Assembly (NCBI RefSeq): GCF_036226745.1 | Contig: NZ_CP109013.1 | Span: forward strand, 5,828,001 to 5,892,000 | Source of the DNA: Streptomyces sp. NBC_00683 | Lineage (GTDB): Bacteria > Actinomycetota > Actinomycetes > Streptomycetales > Streptomycetaceae | Reading direction: 5' to 3' | DNA: 64,000 nt | Part shown: positions 10,323 through 19,722 of the stretch, one piece after another | Layout: each line of letters opens with the position of its first letter | Position numbering within the stretch: position 1 is the stretch's first letter | The notes under the pieces: generated by a model | What the model was told of the DNA's origin: nothing | Database searches by the model: none | Seen by the model: only the letters and a program-made list of their open reading frames with translations | Program-made: the position numbers and the translations under genes

Positions 10323-10993
10323 TCCGGGTCCTGCTCGCCGACGACCAGACCCTCGTCAGGGCCGCCTTCGCGATGCTCGTCGGGTCCGCCCCGGACATGA
10401 CCGTCGTCGCCGAGGCCGGCACCGGCCTGGAGGCGGTCGAGAAGGCCCGCTCGGCACGGGCCGACCTCGTCGTCATGGACATCCGCATGCCCGAACTCGA
10501 CGGCATCGAGGCCACCCGCCGCATCGCCGCCGACGAGGACCTCGCCGGGGTCAAGGTCCTCGTGCTGACGACGTACGACACCGACGACCACGTCGTGGAG
10601 GCACTGCGTGCGGGCGCGTCCGGCTTCCTGGTCAAGGACACCCGGCCCGCCGAGCTCCTCGCCGCCATCAGGACGGTGGCCGCGGGCGAGGCACTGCTCT
10701 CCCCGGGCCCGACGGCCCGGCTCATCGCCCGGGTGCTCAGCGCTCCCCGCCCGCCGGCCACCGCGGCGACCGGCGGCCCGGACCGTCTCTCGGACCGCGA
10801 GCGCCAGGTTCTCGGCCTCGTCGCGCGCGGACTCAACAACACGGAGATCGCCGAGACCCTGGGGCTCAGCCCGCTCACCGCGAAGACGCATGTGAGCAGG
10901 ATCATGGGCAGGCTGGGCGCCCGGGACAGGGCACAACTCGTGATCATCGCCTACGAGTCCGGCCTCGTCGTACCCGCGGGCCACCAGGAATGA
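10319..10993 (+). CDS. LuxR/NarL-family response regulator
   Basis: 224-aa response regulator. The receiver domain has the acidic pair in LLADDQ, the phosphoacceptor Asp in LVVMDIRMPELDG, the Thr in LTTYDTDDH and the Lys in FLVKDTRP. The GerE-type HTH (about residues 155-215) reads LSDRERQVLGLVARGLNNTEIAETL. It overlaps the kinase gene by 4 bp. A likely target is the promoter of its own operon, where a GGTACTCCC palindrome lies at 6734. Confidence 0.93.
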   Translation: MIRVLLADDQTLVRAAFAMLVGSAPDMTVVAEAGTGLEAVEKARSARADLVVMDIRMPELDGIEATRRIAADEDLAGVKVLVLTTYDTDDHVVEALRAGASGFLVKDTRPAELLAAIRTVAAGEALLSPGPTARLIARVLSAPRPPATAATGGPDRLSDRERQVLGLVARGLNNTEIAETLGLSPLTAKTHVSRIMGRLGARDRAQLVIIAYESGLVVPAGHQE

Positions 10994-11036
10994 GGACCGC
11001 CGACGGGCCGCCGTCCCGGTGGGCGACAATGGGCGC

Positions 11037-11783
11037 ATGAGCTTGTTCCGGGACGACGGCGTCGTGCTGCGTACGCAGAAGCTGGGCGAGGCCGACCGGA
11101 TCATCACGATCCTGACCCGCGGCCACGGCCGGGTGCGTGCCGTCGCGCGCGGGGTGCGGCGCACCAAGTCCAAGTTCGGGGCGCGGCTCGAACCCTTCTC
11201 CCACGTGGACGTGCAGTTCTTCGCGCGCGGCAGCGAACTGATCGGCCGCGGTCTCCCCCTGTGCACCCAGAGCGAGACGATCGCCCCGTACGGCGGCGGC
11301 ATCGTCTCCGACTACGGCCGCTACACCGCGGGCACCGCGATGCTGGAGACCGCCGAGCGCTTCACCGACCACGAGGGCGAGCCCGCGGTCCAGCAGTACC
11401 TGCTGCTGGTGGGCGGGCTGCGCACCCTCTCGCGCGCCGAGCACGCGCCGAACCTCATCCTCGACGCCTTCCTGCTGCGTTCCCTCGCCGTCAACGGCTA
11501 CGCCCCCAGCTTCGACGACTGCGCCAAGTGCGGAATGCCCGGTCCGAACCGGTTCTTCTCCGTCGCGGCGGGCGGCGTCATATGCGGCGACTGCCGGGTA
11601 CCCGGCAGCGTCGTACCCTCAGCGGAGGCCCTCGAGCTGCTGAGCGCACTGCTCACCGGTGACTGGGAGACGGCGGACGCGTCCGAGGCGCGTCATGTCA
11701 GGGAGGGCAGCGGACTGGTGTCCGCCTACCTGCACTGGCATCTGGAGCGCGGGCTGCGCTCGCTGCGGTACGTGGAAAAGTGA
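11037..11783 (+). CDS. recO: DNA repair protein RecO
   Basis: Recombination mediator that loads RecA with RecR in the RecFOR pathway. 248 aa. An N-terminal OB fold starts SLFRDDGVVLRTQKLGEADRI. The central helical region carries a four-cysteine zinc site (C162, C165, C183, C186; CAKCGMPG and CGDC). The ATG at 11037 is the start by family alignment; a GTG six codons upstream is in frame but unlikely. It sits 21 bp before uppS, the usual actinobacterial arrangement. Confidence 0.95.
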   Translation: MSLFRDDGVVLRTQKLGEADRIITILTRGHGRVRAVARGVRRTKSKFGARLEPFSHVDVQFFARGSELIGRGLPLCTQSETIAPYGGGIVSDYGRYTAGTAMLETAERFTDHEGEPAVQQYLLLVGGLRTLSRAEHAPNLILDAFLLRSLAVNGYAPSFDDCAKCGMPGPNRFFSVAAGGVICGDCRVPGSVVPSAEALELLSALLTGDWETADASEARHVREGSGLVSAYLHWHLERGLRSLRYVEK

Positions 11784-11804
11784 CACAGGGAGACGAGAGA
11801 GCTC

Positions 11805-12635
11805 ATGGCAGTACGCGGGATTCTCGGTGGCCGTAGCCGGCGCGAGTACAAGACCCCCGAGCCGCACCCCTCCGGTGCCACCCCGCCGAAGATCCCCGGC
11901 GAGCTGGTCCCCAAGCACGTCGCGGTCGTGATGGACGGCAACGGCCGCTGGGCCAAGGAGCGGGGCCTCCCGCGCACCGAGGGCCACAAGGTCGGCGAGG
12001 GCGTCGTCATGGATGTCCTCAAGGGCTGCATCGAGATGGGCGTCAAGAACCTCTCGCTGTACGCCTTCTCCACCGAGAACTGGAAGCGCTCGCCGGACGA
12101 GGTGAAGTTCCTGATGAACTTCAACCGCGACGTCATCCGCCGCAGGCGTGACGAGATGGACGAGCTCGGCATCCGGATCCGCTGGGTCGGCCGCATGCCG
12201 AAGCTGTGGAAGTCCGTCGTCCAGGAGCTCCAGGTCGCGCAGGAGCAGACGAAGGACAACGACAAGATGACGCTGTACTTCTGCGTCAACTACGGCGGCC
12301 GGGCCGAGATCGCCGACGCCGCGCAGCGCATCGCGCAGGACGTCGCGGCAGGGAAGCTCGACCCGTCGAAGGTCAACGAGAAGACGTTCGCGAAGTACAT
12401 CTACTACCCGGACATGCCGGACGTCGACCTCTTCGTGCGCCCCAGCGGGGAGCAGCGCACGTCCAACTACCTGATCTGGCAGAGCGCGTACGCAGAGATG
12501 GTCTTCCAGGACGTCCTGTGGCCGGACTTCGACCGCCGGGACCTGTGGCGCGCCTGCCTGGAGTTCGCCCGGCGCGACCGCCGTTTCGGCGGCGCCGAGG
12601 AAGAGGCGGCGACGGGACAGGGACCGGCCGTCTGA
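11805..12635 (+). CDS. uppS: Isoprenyl transferase (undecaprenyl/polyprenyl diphosphate synthase)
   Basis: cis-Prenyltransferase that builds the polyprenyl diphosphate carrier for cell-wall synthesis. 276 aa. It has the catalytic Asp and diphosphate-binding motif MDGNGRW (residues 43-49), the Ser/Asn/Trp region [11 protein letters not shown] and the C-terminal [20 protein letters not shown] substrate and metal motif. The N-terminal about 35 residues are an actinobacterial extension. It is likely co-transcribed with recO, and two strong hairpins terminate the unit before zur. Confidence 0.96.
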   Translation: MAVRGILGGRSRREYKTPEPHPSGATPPKIPGELVPKHVAVVMDGNGRWAKERGLPRTEGHKVGEGVVMDVLKGCIEMGVKNLSLYAFSTENWKRSPDEVKFLMNFNRDVIRRRRDEMDELGIRIRWVGRMPKLWKSVVQELQVAQEQTKDNDKMTLYFCVNYGGRAEIADAAQRIAQDVAAGKLDPSKVNEKTFAKYIYYPDMPDVDLFVRPSGEQRTSNYLIWQSAYAEMVFQDVLWPDFDRRDLWRACLEFARRDRRFGGAEEEAATGQGPAV

Positions 12636-12707
12636 CCGGTCTGTACGACCACGGCCCGTCGAGCGGGGGAGGGGCCGTGCCGCAGGAACCGGACGTCGTG
12701 GAGCGGG

Positions 12708-12739
12708 GGGCGGTCAGCCGGGATTCCGGCTGACCGCCC
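12708..12739 (+). terminator. Terminator after uppS
   Basis: Perfect 14-bp stem GGGCGGTCAGCCGG / CCGGCTGACCGCCC with loop GATT, 70 bp downstream of uppS. Confidence 0.75.
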
Positions 12740-12771
12740 GGGACCGCACGGGCCGTCCGACGAGATTCTGA

Positions 12772-12795
12772 GTCCTCCGGGGAGCCCCGGAGGAC
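12772..12795 (-). terminator. Terminator at the end of the znuACB-zur operon
   Basis: Perfect 11-bp stem GTCCTCCGGGG / CCCCGGAGGAC with a 2-nt centre, just beyond the zur stop. With the stem at 12708 it separates two convergent operons. Confidence 0.65.
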
Positions 12796-12811
12796 CTCCG
12801 GGGCGGGCGGC

Positions 12812-13246
12812 CTACTCGGTGGGTGACGCGCACTCCGCGCAGGTGCCGAAGATCTCCACCGTGTGGGCCACGTTCACGTAGCCGTGCTGCGAGGCGATCG
12901 TCTCCGCCCACTGCTCCACGGCAGGTCCCTCGACCTCGACGGCCTTGCCGCAGATCCGGCACACCAGGTGGTGGTGGTGGTCCCCCGTCGAGCAGCGCCG
13001 GTAGACGGCCTCGCCGTCCGTCGTCCGCAGGACGTCGACCTCGCCCGCGTCCGCGAGGGACTGCAGGGTGCGGTAGACCGTCGTCAGCCCGACCGAATCC
13101 CCCCGGTGCTTGAGCACATCGTGCAGGTCCTGGGCGCTGCGGAACTCGTCCACCTCGTCCAGCGCCGCGGCGACCGCCGCCCGCTGCTTGGTGGACCGGC
13201 CGCGTACCGGGGCCGCGTTCGTGCCACTGATCGGCGCCGTGGCCAC
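12812..13246 (-). CDS. zur: Zinc uptake regulator Zur (Fur family)
   Basis: Fur-family repressor, 144 aa, last gene of the znuACB operon. The winged-helix DNA-binding domain (about residues 15-80) includes SVGLTTVYRTLQSLADAGEV. The metal and dimerisation domain has the HHHHLVC run and structural zinc cysteines C96, C99, C136 and C139. The GTG at 13246 has GAGGAGG five bases upstream. Longer in-frame starts toward 13399 would overlap the znuB end and lack family similarity. The placement and the Zur-like boxes in front of znuA support zinc-responsive autoregulation, rather than Fur or Nur function. Confidence 0.93.
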   Translation of the reverse strand: MATAPISGTNAAPVRGRSTKQRAAVAAALDEVDEFRSAQDLHDVLKHRGDSVGLTTVYRTLQSLADAGEVDVLRTTDGEAVYRRCSTGDHHHHLVCRICGKAVEVEGPAVEQWAETIASQHGYVNVAHTVEIFGTCAECASPTE

Positions 13247-13319
13247 AGGTGCCTCCTCATGTCGCCCGTACGTATGTCGGGCCATTGTGCCAGCCCGTAC
13301 CGGCGGCACGGTCGACACA

Positions 13320-14213
13320 TCAGACACGGACGTCGTCCGTGGCCGTGCGGGCCTTCGGTACCTCCAGGGTGCACTGGGACGTGTCCGCTCCGCGTTCACG
13401 GGCGCGCCTTCGGGCCAGTGGCGCGGCGAGTGCGGTCAGTGCGATGAACACGGCGATGGCCAGCAGCACGATCGTCGCGCCGGGCGGCACGTCCTGGTAG
13501 TACGAGGTCACGGTGCCGCTCAGGGTCACGGCCGTGCCGATGACGACGGCCAGGACGAACGTCACCTTGAAGGACTTCGAGATCTGCTGCGCCGCCGCGA
13601 CCGGGACCACCATCAGCGCGCTGACCAGCAGCAGACCGACGACCCGCATCGCCACGGTCACCGTCACCGCCGCCGTCACGGCGATCAGCAGGTTGAGCGC
13701 CCGCACCGGAAGGCCGGTGACCCGGGCGAACTCCTCGTCCTGGCTGACCGCGAACAGCTGCCGCCGCAGTCCCACCGTCACCAGCACCACGAAGGCGGCC
13801 AGCACGACGATCGCGCGGACGTCCTCCTCGGAGACCGTCGACAGGGAGCCGAAGAGGAACGAGGTGAGGTTGGCGTTGGAGCCGGTGTCGGAGAGGTTGA
13901 TCAGCATCACCCCGCCCGCCATGCCACCGTAGAACAGCATGGCCAGGGCGATGTCGCCGCGGGTGCGTCCGTACCAGCGGATCAGCTCCATGACGACCGA
14001 GCCCGCGACGGCGACGAGCGTGGCCATCCAGATGGGGCTGGCGGAGAGCAGGAAGCCGAGGCCGACACCGGTCATCGCGATGTGCCCGATGCCGTCGCCC
14101 ATCAGGGCCTGGCGGCGCTGGACCAGGAAGATGCCGATGGCGGGGGCGGTGATCCCGACCAGGACGGCCGCGATCAGGGCCCGCTGCATGAAGGGGGGTG
14201 TGAGGAATTCCAT
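13320..14213 (-). CDS. znuB: Zinc ABC transporter permease
   Basis: Integral membrane permease of the ABC-3 metal family, 297 aa, with about eight to nine hydrophobic helices. The family signature MGDGIGHIAMTGVGLG appears near residues 38-53. It starts two bases after the znuC stop (TGATCATG arrangement), implying coupled translation. The C-terminus is a basic tail (ARRRARERG). It works with ZnuA and ZnuC to import Zn2+; zur follows 73 bp downstream. Confidence 0.93.
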   Translation of the reverse strand: MEFLTPPFMQRALIAAVLVGITAPAIGIFLVQRRQALMGDGIGHIAMTGVGLGFLLSASPIWMATLVAVAGSVVMELIRWYGRTRGDIALAMLFYGGMAGGVMLINLSDTGSNANLTSFLFGSLSTVSEEDVRAIVVLAAFVVLVTVGLRRQLFAVSQDEEFARVTGLPVRALNLLIAVTAAVTVTVAMRVVGLLLVSALMVVPVAAAQQISKSFKVTFVLAVVIGTAVTLSGTVTSYYQDVPPGATIVLLAIAVFIALTALAAPLARRRARERGADTSQCTLEVPKARTATDDVRV

Positions 14214-14215
14214 GA

Positions 14216-14992
14216 TCAGGTCAGCAGTCCCGTCCGGACGGGCTCGGAGGCCGCGTGGGGGTGTACGTGGTCGTGGCCGGGCAGCGCGTGCTGGCCCAGG
14301 GCCTCGGGGGGCGGTCCGTCGTGCGTCACGCAGCCGTCGCGCAGCACGATCGCCCGGTCGATCAGCGGCTCCAGCGCGCCGAGCTCGTGCAGGACGAGCA
14401 GCACCGTCGTACCGGCGGCGACCTGCTCGCGCAGCGTCGCGGCGAGGATCTCCTGGCTGGCCAGGTCGACGCCGGCCATCGGTTCGTCCATGATCAGCAG
14501 TTCCGGCTCGGCGGCCAGGGCACGGGCGATCAGGACCCGCTGGTGCTGCCCGCCGGAGAGGGCGTTCACGGAGTCCTTGGCCCGGTCGGCGAGTCCGACG
14601 AGCTCGATGGCACGGTCGACGGCCGCCCGGTCCGCCTTGCCCGGCAGCCTCAGCTTCGTACGCGAAAGGCGCCCGGAGGAGACGACCTCACGGACCGTGG
14701 CGGGGACGCCGCCGGCCGCCGTGGTGCGCTGCGGCACGTAGCCGACGCGGGACCACGTGCGGAAGCGGCGCAGCGGGGTGCCGAACAGTTCGACGGTGCC
14801 GCCGGTGAGCGGGACCTGGCCGATGACGGAGCGCACGGCCGTGGACTTGCCCGACCCGTTGGCGCCGAGCAGCGCGGCGACCTCACCGCGGAGAACGGTG
14901 AGGTCGACGCCGCGCAGCACGGGGCGCGCACCGAGCGTCGCCGTGGCTCCGCGCATGCTGATCACGGGTTCGGGCTTGCTGGGCTCGGGCAT
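14216..14992 (-). CDS. znuC: Zinc ABC transporter ATP-binding protein
   Basis: ATPase subunit of the zinc importer, 258 aa. Walker A is GANGSGKST, the Q-loop region VPQRTT, the signature LSGGQHQR and Walker B LLIMDEPMAG, all intact. The ATG at 14992 has GGAGG five bases upstream. A GTG at 15034 overlaps the znuA stop (GTGA) and is in frame, but it lacks a good ribosome binding site. The C-terminal tail is His-rich (HALPGHDHVHPH), plausible for zinc handling. Confidence 0.93.
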   Translation of the reverse strand: MPEPSKPEPVISMRGATATLGARPVLRGVDLTVLRGEVAALLGANGSGKSTAVRSVIGQVPLTGGTVELFGTPLRRFRTWSRVGYVPQRTTAAGGVPATVREVVSSGRLSRTKLRLPGKADRAAVDRAIELVGLADRAKDSVNALSGGQHQRVLIARALAAEPELLIMDEPMAGVDLASQEILAATLREQVAAGTTVLLVLHELGALEPLIDRAIVLRDGCVTHDGPPPEALGQHALPGHDHVHPHAASEPVRTGLLT

Positions 14993-15030
14993 GAGCGCCT
15001 CCGATGCGACTGGTACGGGCGGGGTGGGGG

Positions 15031-16011
15031 TCACTTCGCGCCGAGAGCCTTCTGCAGCGCGGCCAGGTTGGACTTCATGACCTCGAGGTAGTCAGCGCCC
15101 TTGGAGGAGTCGGTGATTCCCTCCAGCGGGTCCAGGACGTCGGTCTTCAGTCCGAGGTCCTTCGCCAGCGTCTTGGCGGTCTTGTCGCTGGCGAGCGTCT
15201 CGAAGAACACGGTGGTGGCCTTGTTCTTCGACGCGACGGTGTGGATCTCGTTGATCCGGGCGGGGCTGGGCTCGGCCTCGGGGTCGATGCCGGCGATGCC
15301 CTCCTGGGTCAGGCCGTAGCGCTCGGCGAGGTATCCGAAGGCGGAGTGGGTGGTGATGAAGGTCTTGGTCGCGGTGTTCCTCAGCCCGGTTTCGTACGCC
15401 GTGTTCAGCGCGTTCAACTCGGTGACCAGGGCGTCCGTGTTCTTGCGGTAGTCGGCGGCGTGGCCGGGGTCCGCCTTCTCCAGGGACTTGCCGACCCCCT
15501 TCGCGACCTCCGCGTACTTCACCGGGTCCAGCCAGATGTGCGGGTCGGCGCCCGCCTCCTCGCCCTCGTGCGCGTGCTCCTCGCCCTCCTCGTGGCCGTG
15601 GTCGTGGCCTTCGACCTCGGCGCCGTGGTTCTCGAGCGTGGTGAGCTCCGCCGCGTCCACGGTGTTCTCGACGCCGGCCTGGCCGACAGCGTCGTCGACG
15701 GCCGGCTGGACGCCCTTGAGGAACAGGATGTAGTCGGCCTCGCTCAGTCCGCCGATCTGGCGCGGGGTGAGGTCCAGGTCGTGCGGCTCGACGCCCGGCT
15801 TCGTTAGCTGGGTGACCGAGACGTGCGTTCCACCGATCCTCTCGGCCAGGAACTGCATCGGGTAGAAGGACGCCACCACGTTCAGCTTGTCGCCGCCCGC
15901 GTGGTCGACCGCGTCGGAGGAGGAGCATGCGGAGAGCGCGGAGAGCGCGGTGAGGCCGAGGGCGACTGCTCCGGCGACGGCGGTCGTGGGTATGAGGCGG
16001 CGTACGTTCAT
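15031..16011 (-). CDS. znuA: Zinc-binding lipoprotein ZnuA
   Basis: High-affinity periplasmic-type solute-binding protein (cluster A-I), tethered as a lipoprotein by the lipobox LSAC at about residue 29. It has the paired Zn-ligand histidines (VEPHDLDLTPRQ and ADPHIWLDP), the charged His-rich loop EGHDHGHEEGEEHAHEGEE between them, and a later His in ITTHSAFGYLA. Candidate starts are ATG at 16011 and 16020; neither has a clear Shine-Dalgarno, and 16011 (MNVRRLIP) fits the signal peptide. First gene of znuACB-zur. Two Zur-like boxes overlap and precede the start. Confidence 0.93.
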   Translation of the reverse strand: MNVRRLIPTTAVAGAVALGLTALSALSACSSSDAVDHAGGDKLNVVASFYPMQFLAERIGGTHVSVTQLTKPGVEPHDLDLTPRQIGGLSEADYILFLKGVQPAVDDAVGQAGVENTVDAAELTTLENHGAEVEGHDHGHEEGEEHAHEGEEAGADPHIWLDPVKYAEVAKGVGKSLEKADPGHAADYRKNTDALVTELNALNTAYETGLRNTATKTFITTHSAFGYLAERYGLTQEGIAGIDPEAEPSPARINEIHTVASKNKATTVFFETLASDKTAKTLAKDLGLKTDVLDPLEGITDSSKGADYLEVMKSNLAALQKALGAK

Positions 16012-16025
16012 GACAGTCATTTTCA
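16011..16025. promoter_or_regulatory. zur: Zur-like box 1 (overlaps znuA start codons)
   Basis: On the minus strand it reads TGAAAATGACTGTCA, matching 12 of 15 positions of a TGAAAATGATTTTCA-type actinobacterial Zur palindrome. It covers both candidate znuA ATG codons, so Zn-Zur binding would block initiation directly. Confidence 0.6.
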
Positions 16026-16032
16026 ACAAAAC

Positions 16033-16047
16033 TGGAAACGATTGTCA
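16033..16047. promoter_or_regulatory. zur: Zur-like box 2 upstream of znuA
   Basis: TGGAAACGATTGTCA, 12 of 15 matches to the same palindrome, centre 22 bp from box 1 (two helical turns). It lies between znuA and the divergent glyS. Confidence 0.6.
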
Positions 16048-16176
16048 ACAAGGCCGATGAGATGCCCGGATCACAGTCCGGATCCCGTTAACCCCCTGCC
16101 GATTTGATCCAAGGGGTGCGCCCGCCGGTAATCTGAGGCATTCGCCATCCCTCGCCGTCGCAATGAAGAGAGCACC

Positions 16177-17559
16177 GTGGCCGCCGACAAGATCGACACC
16201 ATCGTCAGCCTGAGCAAGCGCCGTGGCTTCGTCTACCCCTGCAGTGAGATCTACGGGGGCCAGAAGGCCGCCTGGGACTACGGGCCGCTGGGCGTCGAGC
16301 TGAAGGAGAACCTCAAGCGCCAGTGGTGGCGCTACATGGTCACTTCGCGCGAGGACGTCGTCGGCATTGACTCCTCGGTCATCCTGGCCCCCGAGGTCTG
16401 GGTCGCCTCCGGCCATGTCGCCACCTTCTCCGACCCGCTCACCGAGTGCACCTCCTGTCACAAGCGCTACCGCGCCGACCACCTGGAGGAGGCGTACGAG
16501 GAGAAGCACGGCAAGCCGCCCGTCAACGGCCTGGCCGACCTCAACTGCCCCAACTGCGGCAACAAGGGCACGTTCACCGAGCCCAAGGCGTTCTCGGGGC
16601 TCCTCTCCACCCACCTCGGCCCGACCCAGGACACCGGCTCGGTCGCCTACCTGCGCCCCGAGACCGCCCAGGGCATCTTCACCAACTTCGGTCAGGTGCA
16701 GCAGACCTCGCGCAAGAAGCCGCCGTTCGGCATCGCGCAGATGGGCAAGTCCTTCCGGAACGAGATCACTCCGGGCAACTTCATCTTCCGCACGCGCGAG
16801 TTCGAGCAGATGGAGATGGAGTTCTTCGTCAAGCCGGGCGAGGACGAGCAGTGGCAGGAGTACTGGATGGAGCAGCGCTGGAACTGGTACACCGGCCTGG
16901 GCCTGCGCGAGGAGAACATGCGGTGGTTCGAGCACCCGCAGGAGAAGCTCTCCCACTACTCCAAGCGCACCGCTGACATCGAGTACCGCTTCCGCTTCGG
17001 CGGCAGCGAGTGGGGCGAGCTCGAGGGCGTCGCGAACCGCACCGACTTCGACCTCAAGGCGCACTCCAAGGCCTCCGGCACGGACCTCTCCTACTTCGAC
17101 CAGGAGAAGGGCGAGCGTTACACGCCGTACGTCATCGAGCCCGCGGCCGGTGTCGGCCGCTCGATGCTGGCATTCCTCCTCGACGCGTACAACGAGGACG
17201 AGGCGCCCAACGCCAAGGGCGTCATGGAGAAGCGCGCCGTGATGCGCCTCGACCCGCGTCTGGCGCCGGTCAAGGTCGCGGTCCTGCCGCTGTCCCGCAA
17301 CCCGCAGCTGTCGCCCAAGGCCAAGGGCCTCGCCGCGGACCTGCGGAAGAACTGGAACATCGAGTTCGACGACGCGGGTGCCATCGGCCGCCGCTACCGG
17401 CGTCAGGACGAGATCGGTACGCCGTTCTGCGTCACCGTCGACTTCGACACCCTCGACGACAACGCGGTGACCGTGCGCGAGCGCGACACCATGAAGCAGG
17501 AGCGCGTCTCCCTGGACCAGATCCAGGGCTACCTCGGCTCCCGCCTGCTGGGCTGCTGA
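16177..17559 (+). CDS. glyS: Glycine-tRNA ligase (homodimeric class II)
   Basis: Charges tRNA-Gly. 460 aa, the length of the alpha2 archaeal/actinobacterial-type enzyme rather than the alpha2beta2 form. It starts with [20 protein letters not shown]. The inserted zinc-binding region has CTSCHKRY and [11 protein letters not shown]. Class II motifs follow: motif 2 around [21 protein letters not shown] and motif 3 near [19 protein letters not shown]-terminal anticodon-binding domain begins at about residue 345. The GTG start at 16177 follows GAAGAGAGCACC. No T-box leader is visible. A terminator lies 20 bp downstream. Confidence 0.96.
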   Translation: MAADKIDTIVSLSKRRGFVYPCSEIYGGQKAAWDYGPLGVELKENLKRQWWRYMVTSREDVVGIDSSVILAPEVWVASGHVATFSDPLTECTSCHKRYRADHLEEAYEEKHGKPPVNGLADLNCPNCGNKGTFTEPKAFSGLLSTHLGPTQDTGSVAYLRPETAQGIFTNFGQVQQTSRKKPPFGIAQMGKSFRNEITPGNFIFRTREFEQMEMEFFVKPGEDEQWQEYWMEQRWNWYTGLGLREENMRWFEHPQEKLSHYSKRTADIEYRFRFGGSEWGELEGVANRTDFDLKAHSKASGTDLSYFDQEKGERYTPYVIEPAAGVGRSMLAFLLDAYNEDEAPNAKGVMEKRAVMRLDPRLAPVKVAVLPLSRNPQLSPKAKGLAADLRKNWNIEFDDAGAIGRRYRRQDEIGTPFCVTVDFDTLDDNAVTVRERDTMKQERVSLDQIQGYLGSRLLGC

Positions 17560-17579
17560 GCACGCGCAGCTTCATAACG

Positions 17580-17614
17580 AAGCCCCCGGTTCCCGCGCAG
17601 GGAGCCGGGGGCTT
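17580..17614 (+). terminator. Terminator after glyS
   Basis: 15-bp arms AAGCCCCCGGTTCCC / GGGAGCCGGGGGCTT (one mismatch) around a 5-nt loop. Confidence 0.85.
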
Positions 17615-17651
17615 CGTGCACACTGGGCGCACTCGTCCACAGGAGGCCAGG

Positions 17652-17855
17652 ATGCCGTCCATGACCACGAGCAAGGTCAGCAGATGGGACCAGCACGGAC
17701 GTGAACACGTCGTCCACGTCCGGAAGTCGGGGATGCAGAGGCAGCTGACCTGCGACACCTGCGGGTGGCGCAAGGGCGCGCAGTTCCTGCCGTGGCTGAA
17801 GGCCGAGGAGCACCTCGCCGAGTCCCACCAGGCGACGGTCGACCCGAGCGCCTGA
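17652..17855 (+). CDS. Small conserved protein with a CxxC pair
   Basis: 67-aa basic protein beginning MPSMTTSKVSRWDQHG, with a single CDTCGW knuckle and a C-terminal LKAEEHLAESHQ that could add a His. It resembles half of a zinc-finger module. The ATG at 17652 has AGGAGG at 17641-17646. Directly downstream of glyS but after its terminator. Function unknown. Confidence 0.7.
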   Translation: MPSMTTSKVSRWDQHGREHVVHVRKSGMQRQLTCDTCGWRKGAQFLPWLKAEEHLAESHQATVDPSA

Positions 17856-17901
17856 GGGGCTCCCCGCCCCGCGGCCGAAAATCGGGTGACCTTGGTGGTG
17901 G

Positions 17902-19577
17902 TTGCTCGTTGTGCTGGGCGTAGGTGCGCAGCCTTTGGGGGGTGTTGTGGTGGGTGGTGTGCGGGGGTTGGCGGCGTCGTTCGTGGTGCCGGGTCCGTCC
18001 GGGGTGGCGGTGAGGGACCGCCTGAAGCACCTCACATCGCAGGACGAGAAGGTCCTGCGTGCCGTCGGTGAACATCAGGGTGCGCTCGCCTCCCGTGACC
18101 TCAAGGCCCGATGCGCGCAGGGTCTGGATCACAGTGCTGATACGTGGGCATCGCGTAAGCGGGAGCTGACGAAGACGTCGTCGTCGCGGATCGCCGGAGC
18201 GATCACGAAGGCGACCCATGCCCAGTGGGCGCTCGCCCGCCGTTGTCAGGCCGCACACATCCGCACTCTCGATGCAGGGATCAGGATGCTGCGGCACCGG
18301 CTGTCCCTCCCGATCGGGGAGAGGGGCACCAAGCGTGCGGCGGGTGGCTACCGGTCCAAGGGCGAGTGGTTCAACAAGTCGCGTCGCCTCGTAGTTTTGG
18401 AGGCGCGGCACACGGTAGTGGTCGCGGACTGGCGTGCAGGGCGGGTACGGGTCGTCCGGGGTGGCAAACGCCTGCTCAACACCCGCCACCACCTGGCCGA
18501 GGCCAGGCTCACCGAGGGGCAGTGGCGTGGGCGGTGGGAAGCGGAGCGCTGGTTTCTTGCTGCGGATGGTGAGTCGGGGAAGCGGTTCGGGAACGAAACG
18601 ATCCGTGTCACCCCGGACGGCCAGGTGTCGATCAAGTTGCCCGCCCCGCTGGCGCGCCTGGCCAACACCAAGCACGGTCGCTACACCCTCACTGCGACCG
18701 TTGCGTTCGCGCACCGGGGTGTGGAGTGGGCCGACCGGATCGCCGGGAACCGGGCTGTCGCCTACCGCATCCACCTCGACACCGAACGCAACCGCTGGTA
18801 TTTGACCGCGTCCTGGCAACGCCCGATCATCCGGACGATCCCGTTGGAGGCGGCCCGGGCCAGGGGCATGATCGGTGTCGACACCAACGCCGACCACTTC
18901 GCCGCGTACCGGCTCGACCCGCACGGCAACCGGTCGGTAACCCGCACCGTTTCGCCTACGACCTGTCCGGCACCACCACGCACCGCGACGCCCAGATCCG
19001 CCACGCCCTGACCCGGCTCATCAACTGGGCCAAGCAGAGTGGCGTGGCAGCGATCGGTATCGAGGACCTCGACTTCACCATGGAGAAGACGAGGGAGAAG
19101 CACGGCCGGAAGAAGCACTTCCGGCAGCTGATCTCCGGCATCCCGACCGGCAAGCTCAAGACCCGGCTCGTCTCCATGGCCGCTGAACAGGGCTTGGCGA
19201 TCGTCGCGGTCGACGCTGCTTACACGTCGATGTGGGGTGGGCAGTACTGGCAGAAACCGCTGACCACCCCGCACCGCAGAATCTCCCGTCACGATGCCGC
19301 AGGTATCGCGATCGGGCGACGCGCCCTCGGACACCCGATCCGGCGTCGGACGGCACCGCCCCCACACGACCGGAGTGATCGTGTCGGGCATCGGACCGCC
19401 CAGGCCGCACCAGGTGCACGAGGACGTGAGGGAACCCGCCCACCCGCAACGGACCACGCCCCAGGAGGCGTGCAGCCGAACGGGACGCGAAAGCGGGAAC
19501 CCAGCGCATCCAACACCGTTCGGGATGCGCCCAGAAAACGTGAGTGGGTCCAGAACTCACTCGTGCTTCCTGGCTAG
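17902..19577 (+). pseudogene. TnpB-related (IS200/IS605/IS607-type) protein, frameshifted
   Basis: Relic of a TnpB-related RuvC-fold protein, split across two frames. The first frame (17902-19011) carries the N-terminal region and the RuvC-I aspartate in MIGVDTNADHFAAYRLDPHGN. The second (in frame to 19577) resumes with VGNPHRFAYDLSG and carries RuvC-II IGIEDLDF and the RuvC-III Asp in SRHDAAGIAIGRRALG. Restoring one C near 18931 joins them as DPHGNPVGNPHRF, so a 1-nt deletion is the simplest explanation. The usual CxxC zinc finger between RuvC-II and III is absent (VDAAYTSMWGGQYWQKPL instead). No tnpA partner is present. The true start is uncertain: GTG- and TTG-rich sequence around 17886-17911. 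Confidence 0.8.
19504..19560 (+). ncRNA. Candidate omega-RNA / right-end hairpins at the 3' end of tnpB
   Basis: Two hairpins lie within the last codons of the TnpB relic: GCGCATCC (19504-19511) with GGATGCGC (19523-19530), and GTGAGT (19540-19545) with ACTCAC (19555-19560). TnpB-encoding elements typically place the guide RNA scaffold and transposon right end here. The assignment is by position only. Confidence 0.35.
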
Positions 19578-19722
19578 GGACGGTACCTTTTTCGGTATGT
19601 CTTCGTTCTTCCAGATCTACGAGTGAGAGCGCGACGGGCCCGTGGGCCCGTCGCCCACCGAATCGATCCCTGAGATCGCTGATCTCTTCAGACTCACTTC
19701 TCACCACGAATGGGAGAACCCC

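Noticed and set aside
16081..16176. T-box or riboswitch before glyS
   Set aside because: The gap is short and shows no T-box sequence or specifier stem; it carries Zur boxes for the opposite gene.
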